Assembly: GCA_963721585.1 (NCBI GenBank)
Contig: CAVRJN010000007.1
Coordinates: 868,001 to 932,000, forward strand
Origin: Bog-473 sp963721585
GTDB taxonomy: Bacteria > Actinomycetota > Acidimicrobiia > Acidimicrobiales > RAAP-2
Reading direction: 5' to 3'
Length of the DNA stretch: 64,000 bases
Shown: positions 1 to 9,190 of the stretch, piece after piece
Layout: the number at the start of each line of letters is the position of its first letter
Position numbering within the stretch: position 1 is the stretch's first letter
The notes under the pieces: model-generated
What the model was told of the DNA's origin: nothing
What the model saw: the letters and a program-made list of their open reading frames with translations, nothing else
Database searches by the model: none
Position numbers and translations under genes: made by a program

Positions 1-780
1 ATCATCTGCGAGCTCCTCGGCGCGCCGCCGGAGGACTGGAAGCTGTTCTCGGGTTGGGCCACCGACATCTTCCGGATCTTCAACGGCAATCTGGTCGAAG
101 ACCTTCCCTTCATTGTGCGGGCGGGCGAGGAGCTCACCGCCTACGTGAGCGACATGATCACGGCACGCCGGGCCGACCCGCGCGACGATCTGCTGAGCGA
201 CCTCATCGCGGTCGAGGAGGAGGGCGACCGGCTCTCGACCGACGAGATGGCGATGCTGGCGCAAGCGGTGCTCATGGCGGGCACGGACACCACCCGCAAC
301 CAGCTCGCCTGTTCGGTCGCTCTCTTCACCGAGCACCCGGACCAGTGGGCCCTGCTGGCCGAACGGCCGGACCTGGCCGGCCGGGCCGTGGAGGAGTCCA
401 TGCGCTACCTGGGCGCCGTGCGGGGAACGGCCCGCTTCGCCGCCGAGGACGTTGTCTACCGCGACGTGCTGTTCCCCCAGGGCACCCTGGTCGCCACCTC
501 GCTGGCCGGCGCCAACCGAGATCCGGCGGCGTTCGACGATCCCGACGTATTCGACATCACCAAAGAGCGCGCCACGGCTCAGATGACCTTCGGTTCGGGC
601 ATCCACTTCTGCATGGGGGCGGCGCTGGCCCGGGCCGAGCTGCAGGAGGCTCTGCCCCTCCTGGCTCGGCGCCTGCCCGGGCTCGTCCGCAATGGCGAGG
701 TGGAGTGGAAGCCCTCGACCTTCGGGATCTGGGGCCCGGCGCGGCTGCCGATCAGGTTCACGCCGGCCGATCCCTCCTGA
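1..780 (+). CDS. Cytochrome P450, C-terminal part (cut by window start)
   Basis: A haem-thiolate monooxygenase read in frame 1 from the first base, so the N-terminus lies outside the window; 259 residues are visible. The I-helix oxygen-activation motif AGTDTTRN, the K-helix ExxR (EESMR) and the haem loop FGSGIHFCMGAALARAE are all present. The haem-ligand Cys is encoded at 610-612. The soluble bacterial class (CYP1xx type) would need ferredoxin and a reductase, neither of which is encoded nearby. The substrate cannot be inferred. It is convergent with the GGDEF-EAL gene downstream. Confidence 0.95.
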   Translation: MICELLGAPPEDWKLFSGWATDIFRIFNGNLVEDLPFIVRAGEELTAYVSDMITARRADPRDDLLSDLIAVEEEGDRLSTDEMAMLAQAVLMAGTDTTRNQLACSVALFTEHPDQWALLAERPDLAGRAVEESMRYLGAVRGTARFAAEDVVYRDVLFPQGTLVATSLAGANRDPAAFDDPDVFDITKERATAQMTFGSGIHFCMGAALARAELQEALPLLARRLPGLVRNGEVEWKPSTFGIWGPARLPIRFTPADPS

Positions 781-848
781 GCGGCCCGGCCGGCGGATCG
801 GCGGGAGCAGGCCGACTGAGGCGACCACGTCGGGGAGGGGGCCACACG

Positions 849-2447
849 TCAGAGTGCGGTGTCGCTGACTTCTTTCAGCTGCCGTAGCACGTCGAAATCG
901 AGTTCGGCCGCGGGACACGGGGCCTGGATCGCGTAGCCCTGGCCGACGTCACAACCGAGTGTTGTCAAGTTGCCGATGAAAGAGAGCCGCTCGATTCCCT
1001 CGGCGACGACGCGTAGACCGAAGGCGTGACCGAGGTGGATGATGGAGCGGACGATGTCCTCGTCTCGGCCTGTCGTCTCTCCGGCCTGGAGACGAGAAGT
1101 GAATGTGCGGTCCAGCTTGAGTTCACCCACCGCCAGCTCGTTGAGGTGCGAGAGTGAGGAAAACCCGGTGCCGAAGTCGTCGATCGAGACCAAGATCCCC
1201 GAGTCGGCGAGACTCTCGATGACACGCTTGGAACGGGTCACGTCGGCCATCACCATTCCCTCGGTGATTTCGAGGACCAGTGCGGTGGGCGGTAGTCCGT
1301 TCCGTGTGAGGATCTCGCCGACACGCTGGGGCAAAGAGGAATCCAAGAGATCGGTGGCGAGCAGGTTGACAGCGACCGCTGCTCCATTTCCCTCGTGCCA
1401 CCATGTCGCGCAGTCGGCCACTGCCTGCTCGAACACCCACGCAGCCAAGGAATGGATGAGTCCGCTCTCCTGTGCGAGAGCCAGGAGATGCTCGGGGGGA
1501 ATGAGCCCGAGGGTGGGGTGGGGCCAGCGCAAAAGCGCCTCGACCGTGACGACGTGTCCCGTTCGCAGGTCGATCTGGGGTTGATAGTGCAGCGCCAGCG
1601 AGCCCTTCACCATGGCCACCCGTAGGTCCTCGATGAGCGCGAACCTGTCCGCCTCGTCGTCGAGCGTGACCTCGTAGACCTCGAACGAGCCCCGCTCGTT
1701 CTTGGCTCGGTACATGGCGGTGTCCGCGCAGTGGATCAGATCGGCCGCGCTCTGGGCGTGGTCCGGAGCAAGGGCGACGCCGATGCTTGCGCCGACACGC
1801 AAACTGGCGGTGTGCACGTCGATCGGTTGCGTGAGCAGCGACGCAATGCGCTGTGCCACCGTCGTGGCCTTGCGCGTGTCGGCCCCATACAGGAGGACGG
1901 CGAATTCGTCACCGCCCAGGCGCGCCACCAGGTCGCTCCGACGAACGATCTGGCGAATGCGAGGGCCGATCTGGCGCAACAAGGCATCCCCTGTCTGGTG
2001 CCCGAACGAGTCGTTGATCTCCTTGAAATGGTCGAGATCGATCAGGAGCAACGCCAGACTCCTCACCGGGCCCTCACCGAGCGAGAGGGCGGCGAGGGCC
2101 TGTTCGAGCTCGCTGAGAAGGAGTCGACGGTTTCCGAGCCCTGTCAGCTCGTCGGTCGACGCGTCGAGCTGACGTGAGTCATTGAGCGCTCTCTCCTGAC
2201 GCAACGAGAGGGCCAGGCGGGCCACGGCGGCCGTGAGGACGACCCCGGCGAGCCCAAGGGCGATCGTGCTCACATGTCGGAAGCTGCCCACCGCCAGGAT
2301 CACCGGACAGGCCACCAAGACGAGGATCGGGACCACCACCCGTGAGGCCCTCCCGACGACCGGCGAAGGTGGGGTTCGCCGGGAACGACGCCGGCCCCGA
2401 CGGGCGGCACCACCCGCAGATCCCCCCTGCTCCCTCCGTTGCACCAT
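849..2447 (-). CDS. Membrane-anchored GGDEF-EAL cyclic-di-GMP signalling protein
   Basis: A 532-residue protein with a basic N-terminal tail, two hydrophobic segments (about residues 36-80), a GGDEF domain with intact RLGGDEF (about 176-182), and an EAL domain with EALLRW, EITEG, DDFGTGFSSL, VVAEGIE and GQGY. An RxxD inhibitory site (RRSD) lies five residues before GGDEF, as in product-inhibited cyclases. Both diguanylate cyclase and phosphodiesterase residues look intact, so it may make or degrade c-di-GMP. No PAS or other sensor domain is seen; the membrane segments are the only candidate input. It is monocistronic. Confidence 0.95.
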   Translation of the reverse strand: MVQRREQGGSAGGAARRGRRRSRRTPPSPVVGRASRVVVPILVLVACPVILAVGSFRHVSTIALGLAGVVLTAAVARLALSLRQERALNDSRQLDASTDELTGLGNRRLLLSELEQALAALSLGEGPVRSLALLLIDLDHFKEINDSFGHQTGDALLRQIGPRIRQIVRRSDLVARLGGDEFAVLLYGADTRKATTVAQRIASLLTQPIDVHTASLRVGASIGVALAPDHAQSAADLIHCADTAMYRAKNERGSFEVYEVTLDDEADRFALIEDLRVAMVKGSLALHYQPQIDLRTGHVVTVEALLRWPHPTLGLIPPEHLLALAQESGLIHSLAAWVFEQAVADCATWWHEGNGAAVAVNLLATDLLDSSLPQRVGEILTRNGLPPTALVLEITEGMVMADVTRSKRVIESLADSGILVSIDDFGTGFSSLSHLNELAVGELKLDRTFTSRLQAGETTGRDEDIVRSIIHLGHAFGLRVVAEGIERLSFIGNLTTLGCDVGQGYAIQAPCPAAELDFDVLRQLKEVSDTAL

Positions 2448-2662
2448 AGGGGTGAATCGGCGCCCCGGCGACGGTGCTTGACCCGATAGCGGCGGCGTCT
2501 AGCAATTTGGACGGTGCCGAGCGCTCCGGCCCGACCTCGAGCGCTTGTGCTGACGATCAATCCTGTGACCTGGTACAACGCGGAATTTCGTGGCCCGACA
2601 CTTCAGGCCGGGGGGGCGCGACGACCTGCGGCGGACTACAGCGGTGGCACGTGAGCCAGGGG

Positions 2663-4735
2663 TCAGGGGACCTCCACGAGCGGACTGCCGCGCGCTTCGG
2701 CCGTACCGGCTGTGACGCGACGCGGCACGCGGGCGCGTTTGGCCTCCAGGATCAGCGCACGCTGGGCGTCACGGGACGGGTCGAGCCCCCCGTAGGCGCT
2801 CGCCTCCACCGACGAGGCCAACCGGCTCCAGGTGGCGTCCTCGCGTGCGCCGCGTCCGTCGAGCCGGCCGGCGTATTCGGCCAGGGTCTCCGACGGTCGC
2901 CGGGGCCGACCCGCCCGCCGGCCGGCGCGCTCGGCGCTCCGCGCCACCCGCTCCGCCCACGTCGCCGGCCGCGCCCGCCGCCGGCGCACGAAGACGACGA
3001 CGAGGCCGGCGGCCACCACGGCCGCGGCGACCGGCACCGGGGGGATGCGGCCGAGAGCCGAGCCGACGGCGCGCAACGCGGTCGCACCCGGACTGGGAGG
3101 GGCGGCCGGCACGACCGCCGTCGGGTCGAAGTCCTGCCAGCCGTAGCCGGGGAACCACACCTGGACCCAGGCATGCGCGTCGTTGGCGTGCACCTGGTAC
3201 AGGTCGGTGATCGGATTGAAACCCCCGGGCACGTAGCCCACCGCCTCCCGGGCGGGGATGCCCAGCGAGCGCAGCATCACGGCCAGCGAAGTCGAGATCT
3301 GCTCGCAGAAGCCGACGCGGTTGCCGAAGAGAAACTCGTCGACCGTGTCGGCGCCGCGAGGCAGTGGCGGGATGTTCTCCGAGTAGTGCGTGTGCGCGCC
3401 GATCCAGCGAATGAGCGACTGCACCTTGTCGTACGTGTTCGTGTCGTGGGAGGTGACCGACCGGGCCAGCGCCCGCACGCGGGGGTACGGGTGCGGCAGC
3501 TGCTCCTCCTTCAACAACGCGGCGGGAGGGAGGGCGAACGGGTCGTCGTCGGACCGGAGTTGCGCGGGTGTGGCGGTGCTCACCTGCGAATCGACGGTGT
3601 AGACGGATCCGGTGCCCAGGCCGAGCGGCGACACGATGGTGCCGTCGCCGGCGACATACAGCTTGCCGGAGGGAAACCACACCTCGTTCGCACTCTCGGC
3701 GTGGAAGACGAGGTTCGCCGTTGCGCTCGAGACGTAGAACGTCTGGAGGTCGGTCTGCCCGAACGGCACGTCGCCGGTCGGAATCGGAAGGATGAACGGC
3801 GAGCTCTCACGCAACGGGCGCCGCGGCACGGGCTGCGACTCCGTCCAGCTCTGACCCAGCCAGGTGTCGAAGGTCTCCCCCACCCAGTACGAAGGGCGCT
3901 GGGCCCGGACCTGCATCACGAGGGTGTCGCCCAGGTTTCCCCGCAGTGCGGTGTTCAGGCTGGCGGCAAAGCCGAGATAGCCGCCGACGCGCATCCGGCT
4001 GGATGGGCTGCCGGCACGGGACAGTTGCGCGGCGACCCCCGAGTCGCCGGCGAGGCCCCCGGGGACCCCGACCGAGCCGCCGGCGCCGGCGCGGACGATG
4101 AAGGACACGCGCGACGACACGACCGGAGCCGGGAGGACGAGGAAGACGGCGGCCGCCGCCGTCGACGTCGCCCCCAGCGCCAGGACCACACCCGTCGCGG
4201 AGATGCGGCCGCCGCCGCTGGCCGAGGTCCACATTTCGGTCAGGCCCCAGAGGCTGCAGCAGCTCCACGCCACGACGTAGAGGCCGAACCGGAGATCGAT
4301 GGCCAGCGCGCCCCCCACCGCCATCAGGCCGGCCGACGCGCCGAGCGTGAAGAGCAGGTCCCGACGCGACGGGACGTGGAAGGAGTGGACCACCAGGACG
4401 GCGACCAACAGGACGGTCAGGGGGTTGACGACGGACGTGATGCCCGCGGCCGGCGAGCTGACCGCGTGGAAGAACCAGACGCAGGCGGCAATGGCGCCGA
4501 CGGCCACCGTCACCTTCACCCACCCCGGGGGTCGGGCCCGGGTGGCGTGCGAGAAGACCGTGCCGGCCGACACCAGCACCATGGCGCCGACGGCCGTCGT
4601 CCAGGCGATCTCCTGCAGGGAGGCGCAGGCGGCAATCGCCACCAGCACCGCACCCAGGCAGGCGAGCCGCAAGCGGACCGAGTTCTCGGGCACGCCCGGT
4701 TGGTTGGCCCGGCGAACCGATTCGAGGACGTTCAC
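2663..4735 (-). CDS. TgpA-type membrane transglutaminase-like protein
   Basis: A 690-residue protein with several N-terminal membrane segments, a periplasmic-type region, a transglutaminase-like core with the catalytic triad in order (Cys in GFCEQ, His in DAHAWVQV, Asp in DFDPT), then another membrane segment and a C-terminal DUF4129-like tail. The GTG start at 4735 is chosen because it overlaps the DUF58 stop as GTGA; the open frame extends upstream but is only a shadow of the DUF58 gene. It is the last gene of a MoxR-DUF58-TgpA operon, a conserved actinobacterial arrangement of uncertain cellular role, probably envelope-related. Confidence 0.92.
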   Translation of the reverse strand: MNVLESVRRANQPGVPENSVRLRLACLGAVLVAIAACASLQEIAWTTAVGAMVLVSAGTVFSHATRARPPGWVKVTVAVGAIAACVWFFHAVSSPAAGITSVVNPLTVLLVAVLVVHSFHVPSRRDLLFTLGASAGLMAVGGALAIDLRFGLYVVAWSCCSLWGLTEMWTSASGGGRISATGVVLALGATSTAAAAVFLVLPAPVVSSRVSFIVRAGAGGSVGVPGGLAGDSGVAAQLSRAGSPSSRMRVGGYLGFAASLNTALRGNLGDTLVMQVRAQRPSYWVGETFDTWLGQSWTESQPVPRRPLRESSPFILPIPTGDVPFGQTDLQTFYVSSATANLVFHAESANEVWFPSGKLYVAGDGTIVSPLGLGTGSVYTVDSQVSTATPAQLRSDDDPFALPPAALLKEEQLPHPYPRVRALARSVTSHDTNTYDKVQSLIRWIGAHTHYSENIPPLPRGADTVDEFLFGNRVGFCEQISTSLAVMLRSLGIPAREAVGYVPGGFNPITDLYQVHANDAHAWVQVWFPGYGWQDFDPTAVVPAAPPSPGATALRAVGSALGRIPPVPVAAAVVAAGLVVVFVRRRRARPATWAERVARSAERAGRRAGRPRRPSETLAEYAGRLDGRGAREDATWSRLASSVEASAYGGLDPSRDAQRALILEAKRARVPRRVTAGTAEARGSPLVEVP

Positions 4736-5655
4736 CGCCGCGCGCCGCCCCTGCCGGGGCCCCTCGCACCCCCCGGCCCGTTGAGGGCACGGGCGAGGCG
4801 CCGGCCGGCGCTGCGCCGGTCCGCCACCGCGCCGAGGACCGGGCCCGAAGGCTCCCTCGTTCCGAGGAGGACAGGCGCACCGCCCTCGAGGAGGCCGACC
4901 ACGGATCCCAGGGCGCCCTCCGCTACGCGCTCGGCCGCCTCGGGGTCCTCGGGCAGTTCCACGGTGATCGTCACCGGCTCGGCGGCCGGCTGCTCCAGCT
5001 CCCGCACCATCACGTGGCCGGCATGGGCCGTCGATCGCCAATGGACGAGGCGGCGGGCGTCGCCGGGTGCGTACGGACGGGCGCCCCGCGGCAGACCGAC
5101 ATCGGACCGGGGGCGATCGAGGATGTCGCCCGTTCCCTCGTCGGGGCGCCGGGGCACCGGCTGCGTGCTGCCGCAACGGGGCGACACGTGCAGCGCCGAG
5201 GGAAGGGGCACCTGCACGCGTTTCGTCCACCATTGCAGCCCGAACGGCGCCGCCGAGGCGATGTCGAGGGCCACCGCGTCGTGTACACCGCGCCGCTCCG
5301 GCACCAAGGTGATGACGCCATCGACCGCGCCCCGCCGGCCGGCCGGGCCGACGAACACCTCCGGACCCGGAGGGTCGACAGGGCGGGCCCGCACGCGGCT
5401 GCGGCATTCGACGTGCACCTCCACCGGCCAGCCGGCGATGCCGTCACCCGGCGCGCTCCGCACGGTGAGACGCGCCCGCGTCGCGACCACGGAGGGCCCG
5501 ACAATGCCGATGAGCAGGGCACCGAAGACGAGGTCGCCGAGAACCTGCACCCAGCCAGAGCCCGCGTTGTGGGCAACCAGCCACCACAGAATGACGATCA
5601 GCGCGCACGCGATCATCGGCGCCCACGGGCGGGCCGGTCGCGCCCAGCGGTTCAC
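4732..5655 (-). CDS. DUF58 domain membrane protein
   Basis: A 307-residue protein with two N-terminal hydrophobic segments and the DUF58 signature RPYAPGDARRLVHWRS near residue 200. The GTG start at 5655 overlaps the stop of moxR (GTGA), and its own stop overlaps the GTG of the transglutaminase gene, so the three are probably translationally coupled. DUF58 proteins have a VWA-like fold and usually accompany MoxR AAA+ ATPases. The function is inferred from context only. It lies in the same frame as the first part of the frameshifted moxR, which makes the two look fused if the frameshift is missed. Confidence 0.9.
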   Translation of the reverse strand: MNRWARPARPWAPMIACALIVILWWLVAHNAGSGWVQVLGDLVFGALLIGIVGPSVVATRARLTVRSAPGDGIAGWPVEVHVECRSRVRARPVDPPGPEVFVGPAGRRGAVDGVITLVPERRGVHDAVALDIASAAPFGLQWWTKRVQVPLPSALHVSPRCGSTQPVPRRPDEGTGDILDRPRSDVGLPRGARPYAPGDARRLVHWRSTAHAGHVMVRELEQPAAEPVTITVELPEDPEAAERVAEGALGSVVGLLEGGAPVLLGTREPSGPVLGAVADRRSAGRRLARALNGPGGARGPGRGGARR

Positions 5656-6618
5656 GGTCTGGGCGTAGGGGTCGTTTCGAGGAGCGCCCGGATCACCCCG
5701 GCCGACCGGGAGGCATCGCCGTCGGCCTCGACGGTGAGGATGCGATGGGCGAGGCAGTCGACGGCGACCGCCTTCACGTCGTCGGGCACCACGTAGGCCC
5801 TGGCCTCGAGGACCGCGTGGGCCTGCGCGGCACGGAGGAGCCGGATGGCGGCACGCGGGCTCGCGCCCAAATGCACGCCGGGCGCGCTCCTGGTGGCGCG
5901 GCACAGATCCACCGCGTAGGCCGCCACCGCATCGCGGCACGGGCACGGACTCCGTCACCCGCTGGGCACGCCGCCATTCCCGGGGTGTGCAGACCGGACC
6001 GAGTTCGGCCAGCGCGTAGGTCCCCCCCTGATGGAGCGCCAGCTGCACCTCGTCTGCCGCGTCGGGGTACCCGATGGCCGTTGCCATGGCGAAACGATCG
6101 AGCTGGCTCTCGACCAGAGGGAAGGTGCCGCGCTGCGAGTACGGGTTCTGCGTGGCAATGACCAGATGGGGGTTGGGGAGCGGCCAGGATTGGCCGTCCA
6201 CGCTGACCTGGCGCTCCTCCATCGTCTCGAGGAGCGCGGACTGCGTGCGCGGTGGTGTGCGGTTCAGCTCGTCCACCAGCACGACGTGCGCGAAGACCGG
6301 GCCGGGCCGGAAATCCCAACTCCCGGTGTCGGGCATGAAGACCGACACGCCCGTGATGTCGGACGGCAGGAGGTCAGGGTGGCCCTGGACCCGCGAGAGG
6401 TCGGCGCCGAGCGAGGCGGCGAGCGTGCGCGCCAGCACCGTCTTGCCCACCCCGGGCACGTCCTCGATGAGGAGATGGCCGCCCGAGAGGGCGGCCACGA
6501 CGGCGGCCACCAGTGCGCCCTCGCTGCCGAAGACCACCTGCCGGAGGTTCCGGACCAGGGCCTGACCGAGGGCGATGGCGTCGTCCAGGTCGCGCACGCG
6601 CTCGCCGACGACGCTCAT
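5652..6618 (-). pseudogene. MoxR-family AAA+ ATPase, one frameshift
   Basis: The first part (start ATG 6618; an alternative at 6654) has Walker A GVGKT, Walker B VVLVDELNR and the sensor motif ATQNP of MoxR ATPases. At about 5935-5945 the frame changes after VTESVPV. The family C-terminus resumes in another frame (DAVAAYAVDLCRATRSAPG, then PDDVKAVAVDCLAHR) and stops at 5652, overlapping the DUF58 start. The conserved residues on both sides argue for a recent single indel or a sequencing error rather than old decay. The role would be chaperone-like ATPase for the DUF58/TgpA membrane proteins. Confidence 0.88.
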
Positions 6619-6850
6619 CGGATTCCCGCCGTGCCGTGGGCCATGGGGGTTCACACTACGGGTGCACGGTTCCTCGCCGGTGCCCGGGCCTTCGGCTCAG
6701 CTTGGCCCTGCGGGATCCCGGCCACGTTTGCAGGCGTCAATTGTCGCCCTGTTGATCAGAGCACTTGGACGTCCCGGCCGGGCTGCCGTGGATCCGCCTA
6801 CCGGCCCGGCCCCACGCCGCGTCGCCGGTTCGGGGTCGACGTGGGTCGGC

Positions 6851-7315
6851 TCAGACGTCGATCGAATACACCAGATCGATCATCCTCCGGTAGTAATCGG
6901 CTCCGAGCGTGTCCTCCGCGTAGTAGACGAACACCAGAGGCAAGTTGTCGGGGTCCCGTCCTATGACGAAGTCCGACGCGTTGTCGGTGCTGTTGCGACG
7001 AGCGGTGAAGAGATCACGACCCCGCAGGAAGGACTCGATCCGATTCAGCTCGGTGGGCGATCCGAGATTGAAGATCTCCGACCGGAGACCCAGTGACTGC
7101 TGGCCCTGGCGGCCCTCGTCGATGCGTTCGGTTTGACGCAGGATGACACCCACGGCGGCGGGAGAGACCCTGCCGAGCACCGCCACGGCCTGTTCGCGAG
7201 CGATCACATCGAAGGGGCCGAGCTCCTGGTAGAACGCGACCGATCGATCGAGGTCGGAGACGGCGACGAGTGTGGAACGTATCGCCCACGGCGGTTCGAC
7301 GTGGTCAGCGGGCAT
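6851..7315 (-). CDS. VOC (glyoxalase/dioxygenase fold) family protein
   Basis: 154 residues beginning with the typical first VOC strand and helix (RSTLVAVSDLDRSVAFYQEL), then a beta-alpha-beta unit that ends with DNLPLVFVYYAED. The superfamily contains glyoxalases, dioxygenases and antibiotic-binding proteins; the metal residues are not clear enough to choose. It is a stand-alone gene between moxR and the dehydratases. Confidence 0.8.
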   Translation of the reverse strand: MPADHVEPPWAIRSTLVAVSDLDRSVAFYQELGPFDVIAREQAVAVLGRVSPAAVGVILRQTERIDEGRQGQQSLGLRSEIFNLGSPTELNRIESFLRGRDLFTARRNSTDNASDFVIGRDPDNLPLVFVYYAEDTLGADYYRRMIDLVYSIDV

Positions 7316-7421
7316 GGTGCATTCCTCCGCGGGTCCGAGAGGTCACGGTCCTTCTGCAACCAGAGAAAGGGTCTTCGCTCGTCAGGGTACCGGGCAGGGG
7401 TGACCGAGAACCCCCGCGTGC

Positions 7422-7844
7422 CTACGGGAGGGCGGCGGTGGCCTCACCGACCAGCTTGTCCTCGCCGTCGCCGTTGGACAGCGTCACGGTCAGATCGACC
7501 AGCTTCTTGCCGTCCTCCTCGCGCTTGGCGGTGACGACGATCTTGGACGAGAGCACCTCGTCGGGCCAGGTCTGGCGGGCGAAGCGGACCTTGTAACGCG
7601 TGATGTTGCCCACACCGACGTAGTCCGTCAGTGCCGTGCCGAGCAGGCCCATGGAGAACATGCCGTGCCCGAACACGCTCGGCTGTCCCGCCTTCTGGGC
7701 CGCAACCTCGTCGTGGTGCATCGGATTGAAGTCCCCCGATGCTCCGGCGTACTTCACGAGGTCGGTCCGGGTCAGCGTGTGCGTGATCACCGGCGCCTCG
7801 TCCCCAACCCGCACGTCCTCGAAGGACAGCTTCTTCTCACCCAT
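7422..7844 (-). CDS. MaoC-like (R)-hydratase / HadB-like dehydratase subunit
   Basis: A 140-residue single hot-dog protein with the hydratase-2 motif GDFNPMHHD followed by FGHGM, containing the catalytic Asp and His. It starts 14 bp after the end of the FAS1-type dehydratase gene, so the two form an operon. Paired genes of this layout (HadA-like followed by HadB-like) encode heterodimeric (3R)-hydroxyacyl dehydratases in actinobacterial fatty-acid metabolism. The exact chain-length substrate is unknown. Confidence 0.88.
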   Translation of the reverse strand: MGEKKLSFEDVRVGDEAPVITHTLTRTDLVKYAGASGDFNPMHHDEVAAQKAGQPSVFGHGMFSMGLLGTALTDYVGVGNITRYKVRFARQTWPDEVLSSKIVVTAKREEDGKKLVDLTVTLSNGDGEDKLVGEATAALP

Positions 7845-7858
7845 TTGTCTCGACCTCC

Positions 7859-8374
7859 CTAGGCCCGGTGGATCAGGTTGAAGCGGGCCGTCACCACCGG
7901 CTCGCCCGTCGTCTCGTCACGCCAGTTGGTCTCCGAGCAGATGAACGTCATCGTCCGCCCCTTCGACTCCTTCTGGTACGCGTCGGTGATGGAGCCCTCG
8001 CCGATAAGCACGTCGCCCACCTGGACCGGCCGGTGGTAGAGGAACTCCTGCTCGCCGTGCAGGATCAGTCCGCCCTTGGCCATCAGGGGCCCCATGGCGG
8101 TGAAGAGCGGGTTGCCGGTCGGCGCGTCCGTCGGCTGGATCTCCGCGAACTTGCCCGAGAACTCCATGGCGAAGGGCCAGGTCGGCGGCGCCGGGATGTT
8201 GTCGAAACCGGCCTGCCGGGCCGCCTCGGGGTCGTGGTAGATCGGGCTCGTACTGAGCAGGGAGTCGGCGAAATGCTCGACCGGCCCCCGCTCCACGACG
8301 ACCTTCGACTTGCCCGTCGGCTGCCCGATGATCCCCTTGAGCACGTCTTCCTGCGATGCGGCACCGTCTGCCAT
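7859..8374 (-). CDS. FAS1-type dehydratase, HadA-like subunit
   Basis: 171 residues, start ATG 8374 with a GGAGG ribosome site a few bases upstream. The sequence has the N-terminal MaoC/FAS1_DH pattern (TSPIYHDPEAARQAGFDNIPAPPTW) and a hot-dog C-terminal half, but lacks the catalytic Asp/His pair that its downstream partner carries. This fits the structural, substrate-binding subunit of a HadAB-like heterodimer. The open frame runs far upstream but that extension is a shadow. Confidence 0.87.
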   Translation of the reverse strand: MADGAASQEDVLKGIIGQPTGKSKVVVERGPVEHFADSLLSTSPIYHDPEAARQAGFDNIPAPPTWPFAMEFSGKFAEIQPTDAPTGNPLFTAMGPLMAKGGLILHGEQEFLYHRPVQVGDVLIGEGSITDAYQKESKGRTMTFICSETNWRDETTGEPVVTARFNLIHRA

Positions 8375-8587
8375 CGTCTGCCTCCTGTCCCGCGCCGCCG
8401 TCGATCCCCCACTCCCGCCTCGTGGCGGGCACCGGACCGGGGCCGGTGCAGCGCCAAAGGTAGCGGGGCCACCTCGGCGGCGCCCAATCCACCGCCCTCT
8501 CCGCAGCCGGGCGGTGGATTGGCCCGTCGGGGTCGGTACCATCGGCGCCCATGGCACCACCCGACGCCTCCTGGCCCTCCGGACGTC

Positions 8588-9190
8588 ATGCCTGACTTCT
8601 TCGAGGTGGTGCTCAGCCAGCGCGCCGCACGCTCGTTCCTTCCCGACGACATCGACGACGTGACCGTAGAACGGATCCTGACGGCGGCCACCCACGCCCC
8701 CAGCGCGGAGAACAGCCAGCCCTTCGTGTTCGTCGTCGTTCGCGAGGCCGGCCTGCGCGCCTCCATCGGCGCACTGACGGCTCGTCTGTGGAAGGGTGCC
8801 AGGGCGTTCGAGGAGCAACGCCTCTCCCCGGCCTTCCTGCGTGACGTGGAGCACGGGGCCACCGGCGGCGTTGCCGGCGCCCCCGTACTCATCGTGGTGT
8901 GCGGCGATACCCGCCTGACCTACGCGCAGGCCCTGGGTGCCTCGGTCTTTCCGGCGGTGCAGAACCTGTTGCTGGCCGCCCACGCTCTGGGCCTCGGCTC
9001 GACGCTCACCACGCTGCCCGTCCTCGGCGGGGACGAGCTGTCCGGCCTCCTGGGCCTGCCGCCCGAGGTGGTCCCCGTCGCAGTGGTCCCGCTCGGCCAC
9101 CTGCCCGAACCCCTGGGCCCGCCGCGCCGGCAGCCGCTCCGGGAGAAAGCCCACCTGGACCGCTACGGGGCGCCGTTCCCGTCCACCTGA
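8588..9190 (+). CDS. Nitroreductase-family FMN oxidoreductase
   Basis: 200 residues with the nitroreductase N-terminus RAARSFLPDDIDD, the helix ILTAATHAPSAENSQPFVF that contacts FMN, and the ALGASVFPAVQNLLLAAHALGLGST helix of the dimer interface. The start is ATG 8588, just downstream of a short divergent promoter region shared with the dehydratase operon. The family reduces nitro compounds, quinones or flavins with NAD(P)H. The 3' end overlaps the convergent glycosyltransferase by about 28 bp. Confidence 0.9.
   Translation: MPDFFEVVLSQRAARSFLPDDIDDVTVERILTAATHAPSAENSQPFVFVVVREAGLRASIGALTARLWKGARAFEEQRLSPAFLRDVEHGATGGVAGAPVLIVVCGDTRLTYAQALGASVFPAVQNLLLAAHALGLGSTLTTLPVLGGDELSGLLGLPPEVVPVAVVPLGHLPEPLGPPRRQPLREKAHLDRYGAPFPST

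Noticed and set aside
4736..5407. Extension of the transglutaminase frame upstream of 4735
   Set aside because: It covers the DUF58 gene in another frame; the GTGA overlap fixes the start at 4735.
2474..5668. A 1,064-codon plus-strand open frame
   Set aside because: It is antisense to the transglutaminase and DUF58 genes, has low-complexity Arg/Gly-rich composition, and has no domain; it is a GC-rich shadow.
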